DNA of 7,776 bases, from NCBI GenBank assembly GCA_021802225.1, contig JAKAAS010000065.1:1-7776 (forward strand), in the 5' to 3' direction. The DNA is from Bacillota bacterium. GTDB taxonomy: Bacteria; Bacillota_E; Sulfobacillia; Sulfobacillales; Sulfobacillaceae. The stretch's first letter is position 1. Each line of letters starts with the position of its first letter. The notes below the pieces were generated by a model. It was not told the DNA's origin, made no database searches, and was given only the letters and a program-made list of their open reading frames with translations. Position numbers and translations under genes: made by a program. This document shows, piece after piece, positions 1-6,001 of the stretch.

Positions 1-296
1 AGAGGTTTATGGCATGGCGAATCTGGCTTTGCCAAGATTGCCGTGCTCCCATTACTGTGCAGTCGCGCGAATCAACCGAACATGTCAGACCCTCTGTTTC
101 TCTTGCCGTAGTCTTTGAACTTATCCCAAGCCTCCGCCCTGAAAAAAATACGGCCTCTACATTCATTCCTTGCGGCGCAGACTTGGTGAAGAGGTAGAGG
201 GGGTAATATTTTGATTAGCGCCTGAGCGTCTGGGCGGGCCGGCATCCTGGCTTAGAACCATGGCTGGAACGGGGCGGGAACCCTTTTTTTGTTCGC
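1..296. other. No recognisable gene (left edge)
   Basis: I see no convincing gene here. A + strand frame is open from base 1 to a TAG at 109-111 and could be the tail of a gene outside the window, but its 36 residues match nothing I know. A T-tract at 284-290 has only a 3-bp stem (GGG/CCC) before it, so I do not call it a terminator. The downstream end of this stretch holds the promoter of the TetR gene. Confidence 0.4.
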
Positions 297-297
297 G

Positions 298-306
298 TGA
301 TACAAT
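298..306 (+). promoter_or_regulatory. Extended -10 promoter for the TetR gene
   Basis: The bases TGATACAAT match the extended -10 pattern TGnTATAAT at all but one position. The -35 position (about 278-283, GAACCC) is poor, as is usual for extended -10 promoters. Transcription would start near base 313. A GTG at 297 would then be upstream of the transcript, which supports the later start at 348. Confidence 0.55.
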
Positions 307-314
307 ATAGGTCT

Positions 315-323
315 GAACAGTTC
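315..323. promoter_or_regulatory. Candidate operator palindrome
   Basis: GAACAGTTC is a 9-bp perfect palindrome located just after the predicted transcription start of the TetR gene. TetR-family repressors commonly repress their own promoters by binding such sites. The site is short and could be chance, so it is only a candidate autoregulatory operator. Confidence 0.25.
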
Positions 324-347
324 GCGGACAGGAGATGGCGCCAGGCC

Positions 348-965
348 GTGGCCAAGGACACTTCGACCAGGGAGCAGATTCTCGAAGGGGCGCAGAAGGC
401 GTTTGGCGCCCAGGGATTTAAGGCCTCGATTAAGGATGTCGCGCGGGAAGCGCAGATTTCCACGACCAGCCTGATTTTTTGGTATTTCAAAGATAAAGAG
501 GCCCTGTTTCTTGAGGTGATACGGCAGGCGTCGCCTTTGGCGCAAGTCCAGCAGGTTCTCCAGAGCAGCCGGGGCGACTCGCCCCGCGATACCATCCGGA
601 TGCTGGTGAAGGAATACCTGGCGGTATACAGCCGGCCGCTGAACCGGCAAATCCTCTTCCAGATGCTGTCGCACGCCTCCACTCATCCGGAGGTGCAGTC
701 GGTGCTGCAGGAGCAGCTGAGCCAGGTGATGAGCCAGCAGATGGTGGAGATCATCCAATCGGGGCAGGATCAGGGGGAGTTCCGCCGGGACATCGCGCCC
801 GAGTTTTTGGCGCAGGCGGCTTTGGGACTGCTGTTTGCCCTGATCACCCGCTGGCACGTGGACAGCAAGCTGCCGTGGCTGGGCGACGACGTGGCCGGGA
901 ATTTGCTGGCGCTTCTGCGAAGGCCAGAGCCTTGTCCGTCAGATAATTCCCAGCAAAGCCCGTGA
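348..965 (+). CDS. TetR/AcrR-family transcriptional repressor
   Basis: This is a one-component DNA-binding repressor, predicted to act in the cytoplasm as a dimer whose C-terminal domain senses a ligand I cannot identify. The product is 205 residues from GTG at 348, a normal TetR length. Residues 9-54 form the TetR N-terminal domain: ILEGAQKAFGAQGF, then the helix-turn-helix IKDVAREAQISTTSLIFWYF, then KDKEALF. The C-terminal part is helical and variable, as expected. I chose GTG 348 because AGGAG at 330-334 precedes it and the promoter at 298-306 rules out the longer GTG 297 start; the 13-base gap to AGGAG is somewhat long. The last 27 bases overlap the end of the convergent cotransporter gene. 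No target gene is divergently adjacent, so its regulon is unknown and may lie to the left. Confidence 0.85.
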   Translation: MAKDTSTREQILEGAQKAFGAQGFKASIKDVAREAQISTTSLIFWYFKDKEALFLEVIRQASPLAQVQQVLQSSRGDSPRDTIRMLVKEYLAVYSRPLNRQILFQMLSHASTHPEVQSVLQEQLSQVMSQQMVEIIQSGQDQGEFRRDIAPEFLAQAALGLLFALITRWHVDSKLPWLGDDVAGNLLALLRRPEPCPSDNSQQSP

Positions 966-2537
966 CACCGCCGCGATGCGGCCGGTCAACAGCGAGAGGT
1001 CATCGGACAACTCGAGCAGGGCCGAGGTGAAGGGCAGCTGGGATTCGTCGACGTGCGTCAGGATCCTCAGGCGGATCTTGCCTTCTTGGCGCAGAATTTC
1101 CGGATTTTCCTGGACAAGCTGCAATGCCTGCTCATCATCATCCTGGGCAATGGCCTGAGCAAGCCGCGCGAACTGGACACGGAGGCGCTCCAGCAGGTTG
1201 CGGGTGTCGTCCCATAATGAGGGAGGCCAGACAAAGCTGCGACGCACCAGCTTGTCGCGGGTGTTGATGACCTTGATGGCAGTGTCGGACAGGTGCTCCA
1301 GGTGGTTGGCCAGATAGAGCAGGCGCACTTGGCCTGAAAGCTCGCTGCCGGCAAGGTGTGTCTCCCGTCCCAGCTGAAACAGGTAGTGGGTGACAGCATG
1401 GTGGAGCAGGTCCACGTCGGACTCGGCTTGGCGCATGGTGCGGGAATCCGCCTCGCTGGGAAATTGCAGGTAGCCTGTCAGCCTCTCGAAAATGCGGCTG
1501 TCGATAATCTGGGCCATGCGCACGATTTCTGACGCGGCCCGGGACAGCGCCTCAGGCGGATCTTCCAGCAGGTCGGTGTCCAGCAGCACACTGACGGGCT
1601 CCGGCAGGATATCGGGCAGGATGCGCTCCATCAGGCGGGCCAGCGGTCCTAAAAACGGGACGAACACGATGGCCATGGCGATATTGAACAGCGAGTGGGC
1701 ATCGGCCAGCTGCCGGCCAGGGGAACTGTCAACGGCCCGCACGGCCATTTCAAGCCATGGCAAGGCCAGGACGGCTGCCAGCGAGGCGGTGAATTTCATC
1801 AGAAAGTAGGCGGTTGCGGTTCGCTTGGCGCTGCGGGAGCCTTCGAGCCAGGCGCTGTACAGGGCGGCTGCGGTAGATCCCACATTGGCGGCCAGCACAA
1901 TGATCAAGCCCGTGGGCAGACCGATGAGGCCGTGAATTCGGAAGGTGATGGCCAGGGCAATAACCGTCGCGGAATTCTGGATGAGCGCCGTGAACACCAT
2001 GGCCAGCATATAGGCCATGAATTGATTATGGTCCACCGCAGCCAGGGCGGCCCGCACTTGGGGAACACCTGACAAAGTGTGCACTGCGGAAATCATCACC
2101 ATCATGCCATAGAAAATGAGGCCAAACCCGAGAGTCAGCGAGCCGAGGGAGGCATTGGGCCGCCCTCTTTGAATGATTCCGATGACCACCCCGACAAAGA
2201 CCAGCAGCGGGGCGTAGCGGATGAAATCGAACGAGATCAGCTGCACCGTCAAGGTGGTGCCGATGGCCGCCCCCAATATCACTTCCAGCGCCTGCCGCAG
2301 TTCCAGCAGCCCGGCGCTGACAAAACTCACCACCATCACGGTAATCGCGCTGGATGAGCCCGCCAGCATGGTGGCGCTCAGACCCAGCACCATAGAGCCC
2401 AGAGGGTTTTTGGTCATGACCAGCAGCAGCGACTTGAGCCAGCCGGCGGTGAGTCTTTTCAGGCTGTCGCTCGTCTGCGACAGGCCAAAAGTAAAGAGCG
2501 CCATGCCGCCGACGAGAGAGATCCAGCTTGCGGTCAT
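939..2537 (-). CDS. Na+/phosphate cotransporter with PhoU-like domain
   Basis: This 532-residue membrane protein belongs to the NptA/YjbB family (PF02690 type, related to animal SLC34), whose members move inorganic phosphate with Na+ across the cytoplasmic membrane. Two inverted-repeat transport units are visible. The first has GSSSA at 60-64 and GAAIGTT at 89-95; the second has QNSAT at 187-191 and AANVGST at 216-222, followed by HSLFN at 281-285. These correspond to the family's QSSSAT and GANIGTT signatures, with Q replaced by G and N by A in the first unit. Residues from about 325 to the end are hydrophilic and helical, resembling a PhoU domain, as in E. coli YjbB (about 540 residues). 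ATG 2537 is preceded by GGGAG with a 7-base gap. It lies 15 bases after phoU, so the two are co-transcribed. Direction (import or export) cannot be told from sequence; YjbB-type members have been linked to phosphate export. Confidence 0.88.
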   Translation of the reverse strand: MTASWISLVGGMALFTFGLSQTSDSLKRLTAGWLKSLLLVMTKNPLGSMVLGLSATMLAGSSSAITVMVVSFVSAGLLELRQALEVILGAAIGTTLTVQLISFDFIRYAPLLVFVGVVIGIIQRGRPNASLGSLTLGFGLIFYGMMVMISAVHTLSGVPQVRAALAAVDHNQFMAYMLAMVFTALIQNSATVIALAITFRIHGLIGLPTGLIIVLAANVGSTAAALYSAWLEGSRSAKRTATAYFLMKFTASLAAVLALPWLEMAVRAVDSSPGRQLADAHSLFNIAMAIVFVPFLGPLARLMERILPDILPEPVSVLLDTDLLEDPPEALSRAASEIVRMAQIIDSRIFERLTGYLQFPSEADSRTMRQAESDVDLLHHAVTHYLFQLGRETHLAGSELSGQVRLLYLANHLEHLSDTAIKVINTRDKLVRRSFVWPPSLWDDTRNLLERLRVQFARLAQAIAQDDDEQALQLVQENPEILRQEGKIRLRILTHVDESQLPFTSALLELSDDLSLLTGRIAAVSRALLGII

Positions 2538-2552
2538 GAGCAGACTCCCGGT

Positions 2553-3236
2553 TCAGCTCTGACCATGGACATTATCTCCGTCCGGGGTGCGGCGGAAAGG
2601 CCGGCGGTTCCCATTTTCCACAAACACCGCCATTTCGGCGATATTGACAGCATGGTCCGCAATGCGCTCCAGATAGCGGACTGCCAGAGACAGGTAGCTG
2701 GCCTGCTCAATGGCCCGCGAATCTTCGTGCATGGCCCGCAGCATATCATCATGGAGAGTATGGTAGAGCTCGTCCACGGCGTCGTCACGCAAGAACACCT
2801 GCAGCGCCAGTTCTTGATCGCGGCGGCTGACGGCTTCTTGCGCCAGCTGCACCATGGCCAGAGCTTTCTCCCCCATGCGGCTGATGTCGTCCAGCGGTTT
2901 GAAATAGGGCGCGCCCGCCAGAAATTCGGTAACTTCTGCGATGTCGCAGCTGTAATCGGCAATCCGCTCCAAATCTCTCACGTTGCGGAGCGCTGCGGCC
3001 AGGATGCGCAAGTCCTTCTGCCTCGGCTGCTGCAAAGAGATGAGCTGCAGGGAGTCTTCTTCAATTTGGTTGGTTTCATCGTCAATGGGATCATCATGAT
3101 CCAAGACCCAAGCGGCCAAGGTCCTGTCCTGGCGGTAAAGGGAAGCGAGCGCCTGCTTCAGCATGGCGGACACGTCCTGACCGAGCACACTGACCCGGTC
3201 CTTGATTTGTTGCAGCGACCGGTCATAACTGTTCAT
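2553..3236 (-). CDS. phoU: PhoU-family phosphate regulator
   Basis: PhoU proteins are cytoplasmic, metal-binding helical-bundle proteins that restrain phosphate uptake and signalling. The 227-residue product shows both three-helix repeats, each ending in the family motif: RDLERIADYSCDIAE in the first half and RYLERIADHAVNIAE in the second. The usual length is about 220. Translation most likely begins at ATG 3236 (MNSYDRSLQQIK). GTG 3242, two codons upstream, is an alternative with AAGGGG at a better 9-base distance. A still longer open frame reaching 3599 is not credible because its extra residues match nothing and extend beyond the TATAAT promoter. It is the first gene of an operon with the cotransporter, with no pstSCAB genes nearby, so its partner is probably the cotransporter or its PhoU-like tail. 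Confidence 0.88.
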   Translation of the reverse strand: MNSYDRSLQQIKDRVSVLGQDVSAMLKQALASLYRQDRTLAAWVLDHDDPIDDETNQIEEDSLQLISLQQPRQKDLRILAAALRNVRDLERIADYSCDIAEVTEFLAGAPYFKPLDDISRMGEKALAMVQLAQEAVSRRDQELALQVFLRDDAVDELYHTLHDDMLRAMHEDSRAIEQASYLSLAVRYLERIADHAVNIAEMAVFVENGNRRPFRRTPDGDNVHGQS

Positions 3237-3276
3237 AAACACGAAGCCCCGCCCCTTCCCTTGGAGAGTTCCCCTT

Positions 3277-3282
3277 ATTATA
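3277..3282 (-). promoter_or_regulatory. -10 box of the phoU-cotransporter operon
   Basis: On the minus strand this reads TATAAT, a perfect -10, about 40 bases before the phoU start. The position 17 bases further upstream (ATCAAC, 3300-3305) is a poor -35, so the promoter may need an activator such as a phosphate-response regulator. I could not define a Pho box with confidence. Confidence 0.5.
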
Positions 3283-3330
3283 TACTCTGAGCCCGTTCCG
3301 TTGATGCAAAGGGGCGGGAATTCCGGGAAA

Positions 3331-3346
3331 GCCGCCGCAAGGCGGC
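3331..3346 (+). other. Hairpin with GCAA tetraloop
   Basis: GCCGCC and GGCGGC form a perfect 6-bp stem around a GCAA loop, a GNRA tetraloop on the + strand. The bases GGCATG (3344-3349) can instead pair with CATGCC (3363-3368), giving an alternative fold. The hairpin lies between the phoU promoter and the antitoxin and is not followed by a T-tract. I recognise no known riboswitch class. The remaining bases up to 3578 hold no gene that I can support. Confidence 0.3.
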
Positions 3347-3563
3347 ATGCCTGAGGAAACTTCATGCCATGGCTGCGCCGATACCGCCTCGCCTTGAAAC
3401 CGTCATCATTCAGGAAATTACGGGCGTAGTTTGCCTTGAGACCGCCTCCGCCATTGGCTGGTCCGGTGCCGACGTGCTGGTCAATATGAGAGCTCGGGAA
3501 GAGAGTATGCCTGCCATCAGTTTTTCTGCATTTCTGCATTGCGGTGAACTCCGTCCAAAGGCT

Positions 3564-3568
3564 GGAGG
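3564..3568 (+). promoter_or_regulatory. Ribosome binding site of the antitoxin
   Basis: GGAGG lies 10 bases before ATG 3579. It fixes the antitoxin start there rather than at the far upstream ATG 3369 of the same open frame, which has no ribosome binding site or recognisable protein sequence. Confidence 0.65.
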
Positions 3569-3578
3569 TCTTGATGTC

Positions 3579-3827
3579 ATGCCACAATATACCGTACAAA
3601 TAGGGGGCCGGGGAATAGTCGCTTTATCCAAAAAAGTGCGCCAACGTTATGGCTTTGCGCTGAACATGCCTTTAACGCTCGTGGATTGGGATGGCATTCT
3701 CATTGTGAGTTTCTGTATACCGGTGGTGGCAGGCCTTGCCGGACAAGTGGCGGCAGAGCGTGCTGCAGCCGGCATCGGTTCAGGGTCGCTGCGGAACCGA
3801 AGAACCTGCGTGCCCCGATCGCACCTG
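3579..3827 (+). pseudogene. AbrB/SpoVT-type antitoxin, frame-disrupted
   Basis: The first 45 or so residues (MPQYTVQIGGRGIVALSKK, then VRQRYGFALNMPLTLVDWDG) have the swapped-hairpin AbrB/SpoVT fold pattern: short beta strands, GRG turn, and a K-(L/V)R helix. In VapB-like antitoxins this domain binds operator DNA as a dimer and the C-terminal tail neutralises the toxin. A TGA at 3826-3828 overlaps the toxin ATG at 3828 in the classic TGATG arrangement of such pairs, but it is in a different frame from the antitoxin start. At least one indel, probably after about base 3770, has therefore destroyed the proper C-terminus and run the frame straight into the toxin. The tail residues after AAAGIGSG no longer look like an antitoxin. 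The family call is good; the extent of residual function is unknown. Confidence 0.65.
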
Positions 3828-4280
3828 ATGCCATCTCTCCGAGTGTTTCTCGACGCGGATGTCATTATTGCAGGCAGTGCATCGCTGGACGGTGCTTCCC
3901 ATGCGCTGCGTCAAGTGGCTGAACTGGTTAGTGGAAGCCTGGACCTCCGTGCTCGTGCTTGAAGAGGTCTGCCGCAACCTCTCACAACAAATTCCCCGGG
4001 CCTTACCAATCTTGGAGACGCCTGTGGGCGCAGTGTCTGCGGTTGGGGTCCGGTCTTGATGCAACGGGCGTGGATCATGTCACACCGTATGCTCACACCA
4101 AAGACATTCACGCGCTAGCCGCCGCCCTGCGCGTAGCGTATCGGCGCACTGATTTGTAACGTTTAATATGCGCCATTTCTTTAATCCTCGGGACTGGTGG
4201 TCCGCCCCGGAGATGCCGTGCAACGTCTTCGCGCCATGATCGGACAGCTGGCGACGAACAATGGTAAACGAGACAATTAG
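3828..4280 (+). pseudogene. PIN-domain toxin (VapC-like), multiply frameshifted
   Basis: PIN toxins are Mg2+-dependent ribonucleases with a cluster of acidic residues. All parts of one are here, but scattered over reading frames. 3828 to about 3926 gives MPSLRVFLDADVIIAG (first Asp). After a shift near 3927, LVEAWTSVLVLEEVCRNL (Glu) continues to about 4050. After another shift, VTPYAHTKDIHALAAAL (third acidic site) ends at a TAA at 4157. Then VTFNMRHFFNPRDWW follows, and from 4200 VRPGDAVQRLRAMIGQLA to TAG 4278-4280. The total span of 453 bases equals a normal PIN protein of about 150 residues, and first and last segments share a frame. Four or so indels in one short gene, while the neighbouring genes are intact, indicate decay rather than sequencing error. 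The stop codon is part of the target site of the adjacent insertion sequence. Confidence 0.75.
4277..4280. repeat. Target site duplication, left copy (TTAG)
   Basis: TTAG directly abuts the left terminal repeat and is repeated directly after the right one at 5998-6001. It includes the TAG stop of the PIN pseudogene. The sequence fits the YTAR target preference described for the IS5 group. Confidence 0.8.
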
Positions 4281-4298
4281 GAGAGTTTTCATAAAGTC
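4281..4298 (+). repeat. IS terminal inverted repeat, left (IRL)
   Basis: GAGAGTTTTCATAAAGTC is the exact reverse complement of 5980-5997. All 18 bases match, and similarity stops abruptly inside. This end lies downstream of the transposase stop. Confidence 0.9.
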
Positions 4299-4437
4299 CT
4301 TGCCGTGCGGGATTTTAAGACTTGTTGGCGATTCTCCGCATTCGAAGCACCACTTTTTCGTAAACCATGCCCGAGTCGTGACAAACGACTCAAAATCTGC
4401 GACGATGGGTGAGTCAATCATCACCTCCTTGTCGGCT

Positions 4438-4452
4438 GCCGCTTTACGCGGC
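4438..4452. other. Stem-loop at transposase stop codon
   Basis: GCCGC and GCGGC form a 5-bp GC stem around TTTAC, which contains the TAA stop of the leftward transposase. It could protect the 3' end of the mRNA, but no T-tract follows on the minus strand, so it is not a clear terminator. Confidence 0.25.
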
Positions 4453-5707
4453 GGTGCGGATCCAGGCCTCGTGGTGGGAGACCATGGCAGCGAGCGCTAA
4501 TCGGGCATACCAGAGATAAGGCCGGCGATGATGCGCCGCCTTAATCCCGTGGGCGGTCCATAAACTAAAGGACCGCTCCACCCCGGTTCGGTCGTTATAT
4601 AAGGTCGTCCATTCAGGCGTGCCGTACGGCACGCCACTGTCGGCATAGCGCGATCCCCGGGAATTGACCGTGACGGTTTTCTTGGCCTTGTCACAAGGAT
4701 GAGAACACGGCGGGGCAGACTTCTGCCGCAGAGGACACCCATAGACCATGACCCCTGGCCGGGGTTGCCCGATGCGCGGCATCGGGCGTGCGTCACCACA
4801 GAGGGGCTGATGGGTGTCGGAGAGCGTGACGCCAGCCGCGATGGCGGCATCACTCACATGGGGTGGTTCGACCGGTTGCATGGGCGCAAAGGCCGGGATG
4901 AGTCCGCGTTGTCGAGTAAAGTCCCAGAGTGCTTGGACATCATAGGCGGCATCCCCAATGAGATGGTTCATCGTGATGTTTGGCGTCTGATACAGGGTCT
5001 GCGTTTTCACGAGCAAATCGGGAAGGGCCACGCCGTCATGACGATTGGCGGGATGCAGCGCCAAACTGACAATCAGCGGATGACTCGGTTGCCCCGGTAC
5101 AGCATTCACCACGACCATAGCGGACGGGTCATAGCCAAAGTAATACCGATTACGATGGGTATCCCATCCGACCAAAGCCATCGGATCGCTAAAGTACCGC
5201 AAACAGCCGCAGCCTCGCGTGGAACAGTCACAGCGTTTCGCGCTAAAACTGGACGCGCCACTGGCGATGGGTGAGCCATCCACAGCCAGATCCCACACCG
5301 ACGGCAAGACACCCCGTTGCACACTGCCGAGGCTGGTTTCCGCTAACAATCGGTCCCATAGGTCTCCGGGCGCCGGCCGGCACATCAGTCGGGCGATCCC
5401 ACCCGCAGAGGTGGCACAGCCATACGGATTGGCGGAGCATCGCAACGCCATCCACCAAGCTCGGGATTTGCCGGACGGTGATTAATCCCAGAGCCCGGAG
5501 CGGTTGAAACGGATCCGTAGCGGGACGCCCTCGATCGATCGTATATCGCGACCGGGCCACTTGAGCCTGCGCGTCCAGCGTCGCCGCTAATGTCCACGCC
5601 GTTTCTTTGCTCCACGCGTTGCGATCCCCCCAGTCTTCGTTCCATTCGTGTAAATCCTGTTGCACTTGCGCCCAGAGTTCGGCATCGGTCATCATCGTGC
5701 GCAGCAT
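4444..5707 (-). pseudogene. DDE transposase, split by one frameshift
   Basis: Reading leftward, ATG 5707 has GGAGGG 8 bases upstream and opens MLRTMMTDAELWAQ. This frame runs to about residue 110 (CGWDRPTDVPA), and the protein continues in another frame from PGDLWDRLLAE to the TAA at 4444-4446. The family pattern needs these two pieces joined, giving about 420 residues. The second frame holds the whole catalytic core: Asp in LAVDGSP (codon 5278-5280), Asp in LIGDAAYD (4951-4953) and Glu in GVERSFSLW (4576-4578). Unusual Cys clusters, CDCSTRGCGC before SDP and a second C-x9-C-x3-C group, suggest metal-binding inserts. The break falls at a tandem CCGG CCGG (5373-5380); removing one copy restores the frame exactly. 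It is therefore probably inactive, although a sequencing error or rare +1 frameshifting cannot be excluded. Confidence 0.85.
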
Positions 5708-5715
5708 GGGATGGT

Positions 5716-5721
5716 CCCTCC
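5716..5721 (-). promoter_or_regulatory. Ribosome binding site of the transposase
   Basis: GGAGGG on the minus strand sits 8 bases before ATG 5707 and fixes the start there. The upstream in-frame TTG at 5785 overlaps a TTGACA -35-like element and is not the start. Confidence 0.7.
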
Positions 5722-5729
5722 GATTCAGA

Positions 5730-5754
5730 TTGACTGTAAAATATGGCCAGTCAA
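5730..5754. promoter_or_regulatory. 7-bp inverted repeat before the transposase
   Basis: TTGACTG (5730-5736) pairs with CAGTCAA (5748-5754) around an 11-base AT-rich spacer. It lies between a TTGACA element (5780-5785, minus strand) and the ribosome binding site, so it could be an operator or a 5' hairpin of the transposase mRNA. The role is inferred from position only. Confidence 0.35.
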
Positions 5755-5779
5755 CGAATTTTTGGGGACCTTTGCTCTT

Positions 5780-5785
5780 TGTCAA
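5780..5785 (-). promoter_or_regulatory. Candidate -35 box of the transposase promoter
   Basis: The minus strand reads TTGACA, a perfect -35. Seventeen bases further on is AAAATT, a weak -10. This would start transcription near 5750, about 45 bases before the transposase ATG. The weak -10 keeps confidence low. Confidence 0.35.
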
Positions 5786-5857
5786 GTAATTAAGCCGATT
5801 TAATCGAAATAAATCCCGTCAGACGGGCTATTTCTCCGTCTACGAATTTTATTCGAC

Positions 5858-5910
5858 ATACCTCCCTTTCGGAGGATGACACGAGGTGTCATCCTCCGAA
5901 AGGGAGGTAT
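5858..5910. repeat. 25-bp perfect palindrome with 3-base loop inside the IS
   Basis: Bases 5858-5882 are the exact reverse complement of 5886-5910, with GAG as the loop. Each arm also contains its own small hairpin, CCTCC-CTTTC-GGAGG, so the DNA or RNA could form either one long stem or two short ones. No T-tract follows on either strand, so it is not an ordinary terminator. It lies in the leader upstream of the transposase. Confidence 0.85.
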
Positions 5911-5929
5911 TTGCCAATTGTTGATGTTA

Positions 5930-5954
5930 GAAAACGCCTCCCGGCGGGAGGCGA
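5930..5954 (-). terminator. Intrinsic terminator guarding the IS right end
   Basis: On the minus strand an 8-bp GC-rich stem (CGCCTCCC with GGGAGGCG, 3-base loop) is followed by TTTTCT. It would stop leftward transcription that enters the element from outside before it reaches the transposase. On the + strand the stem is flanked by A-tracts and would not terminate. Confidence 0.55.
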
Positions 5955-5979
5955 AAACGTACGGATGATGCGGTCGCCA

Positions 5980-5997
5980 GACTTTATGAAAACTCTC
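5980..5997 (-). repeat. IS terminal inverted repeat, right (IRR)
   Basis: Read on the minus strand this is GAGAGTTTTCATAAAGTC, identical over 18 bases to the left end. It is the end upstream of the transposase. Confidence 0.9.
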
Positions 5998-6001
5998 TTA
6001 G
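5998..6001. repeat. Target site duplication, right copy (TTAG)
   Basis: TTAG directly follows the right terminal repeat and duplicates 4277-4280. Removing the element and one copy joins the PIN stop codon to TGCCGCGTTAAACG. Confidence 0.8.

Larger units (their letters stand above)
4281..5997 (-). mobile_element. Complete insertion sequence, 1,717 bp, DDE transposase
   Basis: The element is delimited by 18-bp perfect terminal inverted repeats and a 4-bp TTAG duplication, so both ends are original. It carries one leftward transposase gene, now frameshifted, with a 273-base leader region at its right end (5708-5980) and about 145 non-coding bases between the transposase stop and IRL. The left non-coding part holds a 7-bp stem-loop (GAGTCGT 4373-4379 with ACGACTC 4385-4391). 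The transposase resembles the broad IS4/IS5/IS1182 DDE group. The TTAG target fits IS5-type elements, but I cannot assign a family from sequence alone. Confidence 0.88.

Noticed and set aside
1..197. 62-codon ORF at 9-197 with two CxxC-like cysteines
   Set aside because: The only Cys pair (CQDC) is isolated, there is no ribosome binding site, and no family is recognisable.
284..290. T-tract as a terminator
   Set aside because: Only a 3-bp stem precedes it; more likely part of the AT-rich upstream segment of the TetR promoter.
252..857. 201-codon minus-strand frame opposite the TetR gene
   Set aside because: The + strand frame has the complete TetR helix-turn-helix; this is its shadow.
3237..3599. 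N-terminal extension of PhoU to 348 residues
   Set aside because: The extension is unlike any PhoU, has no ribosome binding site and crosses the TATAAT promoter; normal PhoU length is obtained from 3236.
3369..3962. 197-codon + strand frame read as one protein
   Set aside because: Its first 70 codons have no ribosome binding site or similarity, and its second half is an accidental fusion of a decayed antitoxin with the start of a PIN toxin.
5812..5904. 30-codon minus-strand ORF starting inside the long palindrome
   Set aside because: GGAGG touches the ATG with no spacing and is buried in the perfect stem, so translation is unlikely; the peptide resembles nothing known.
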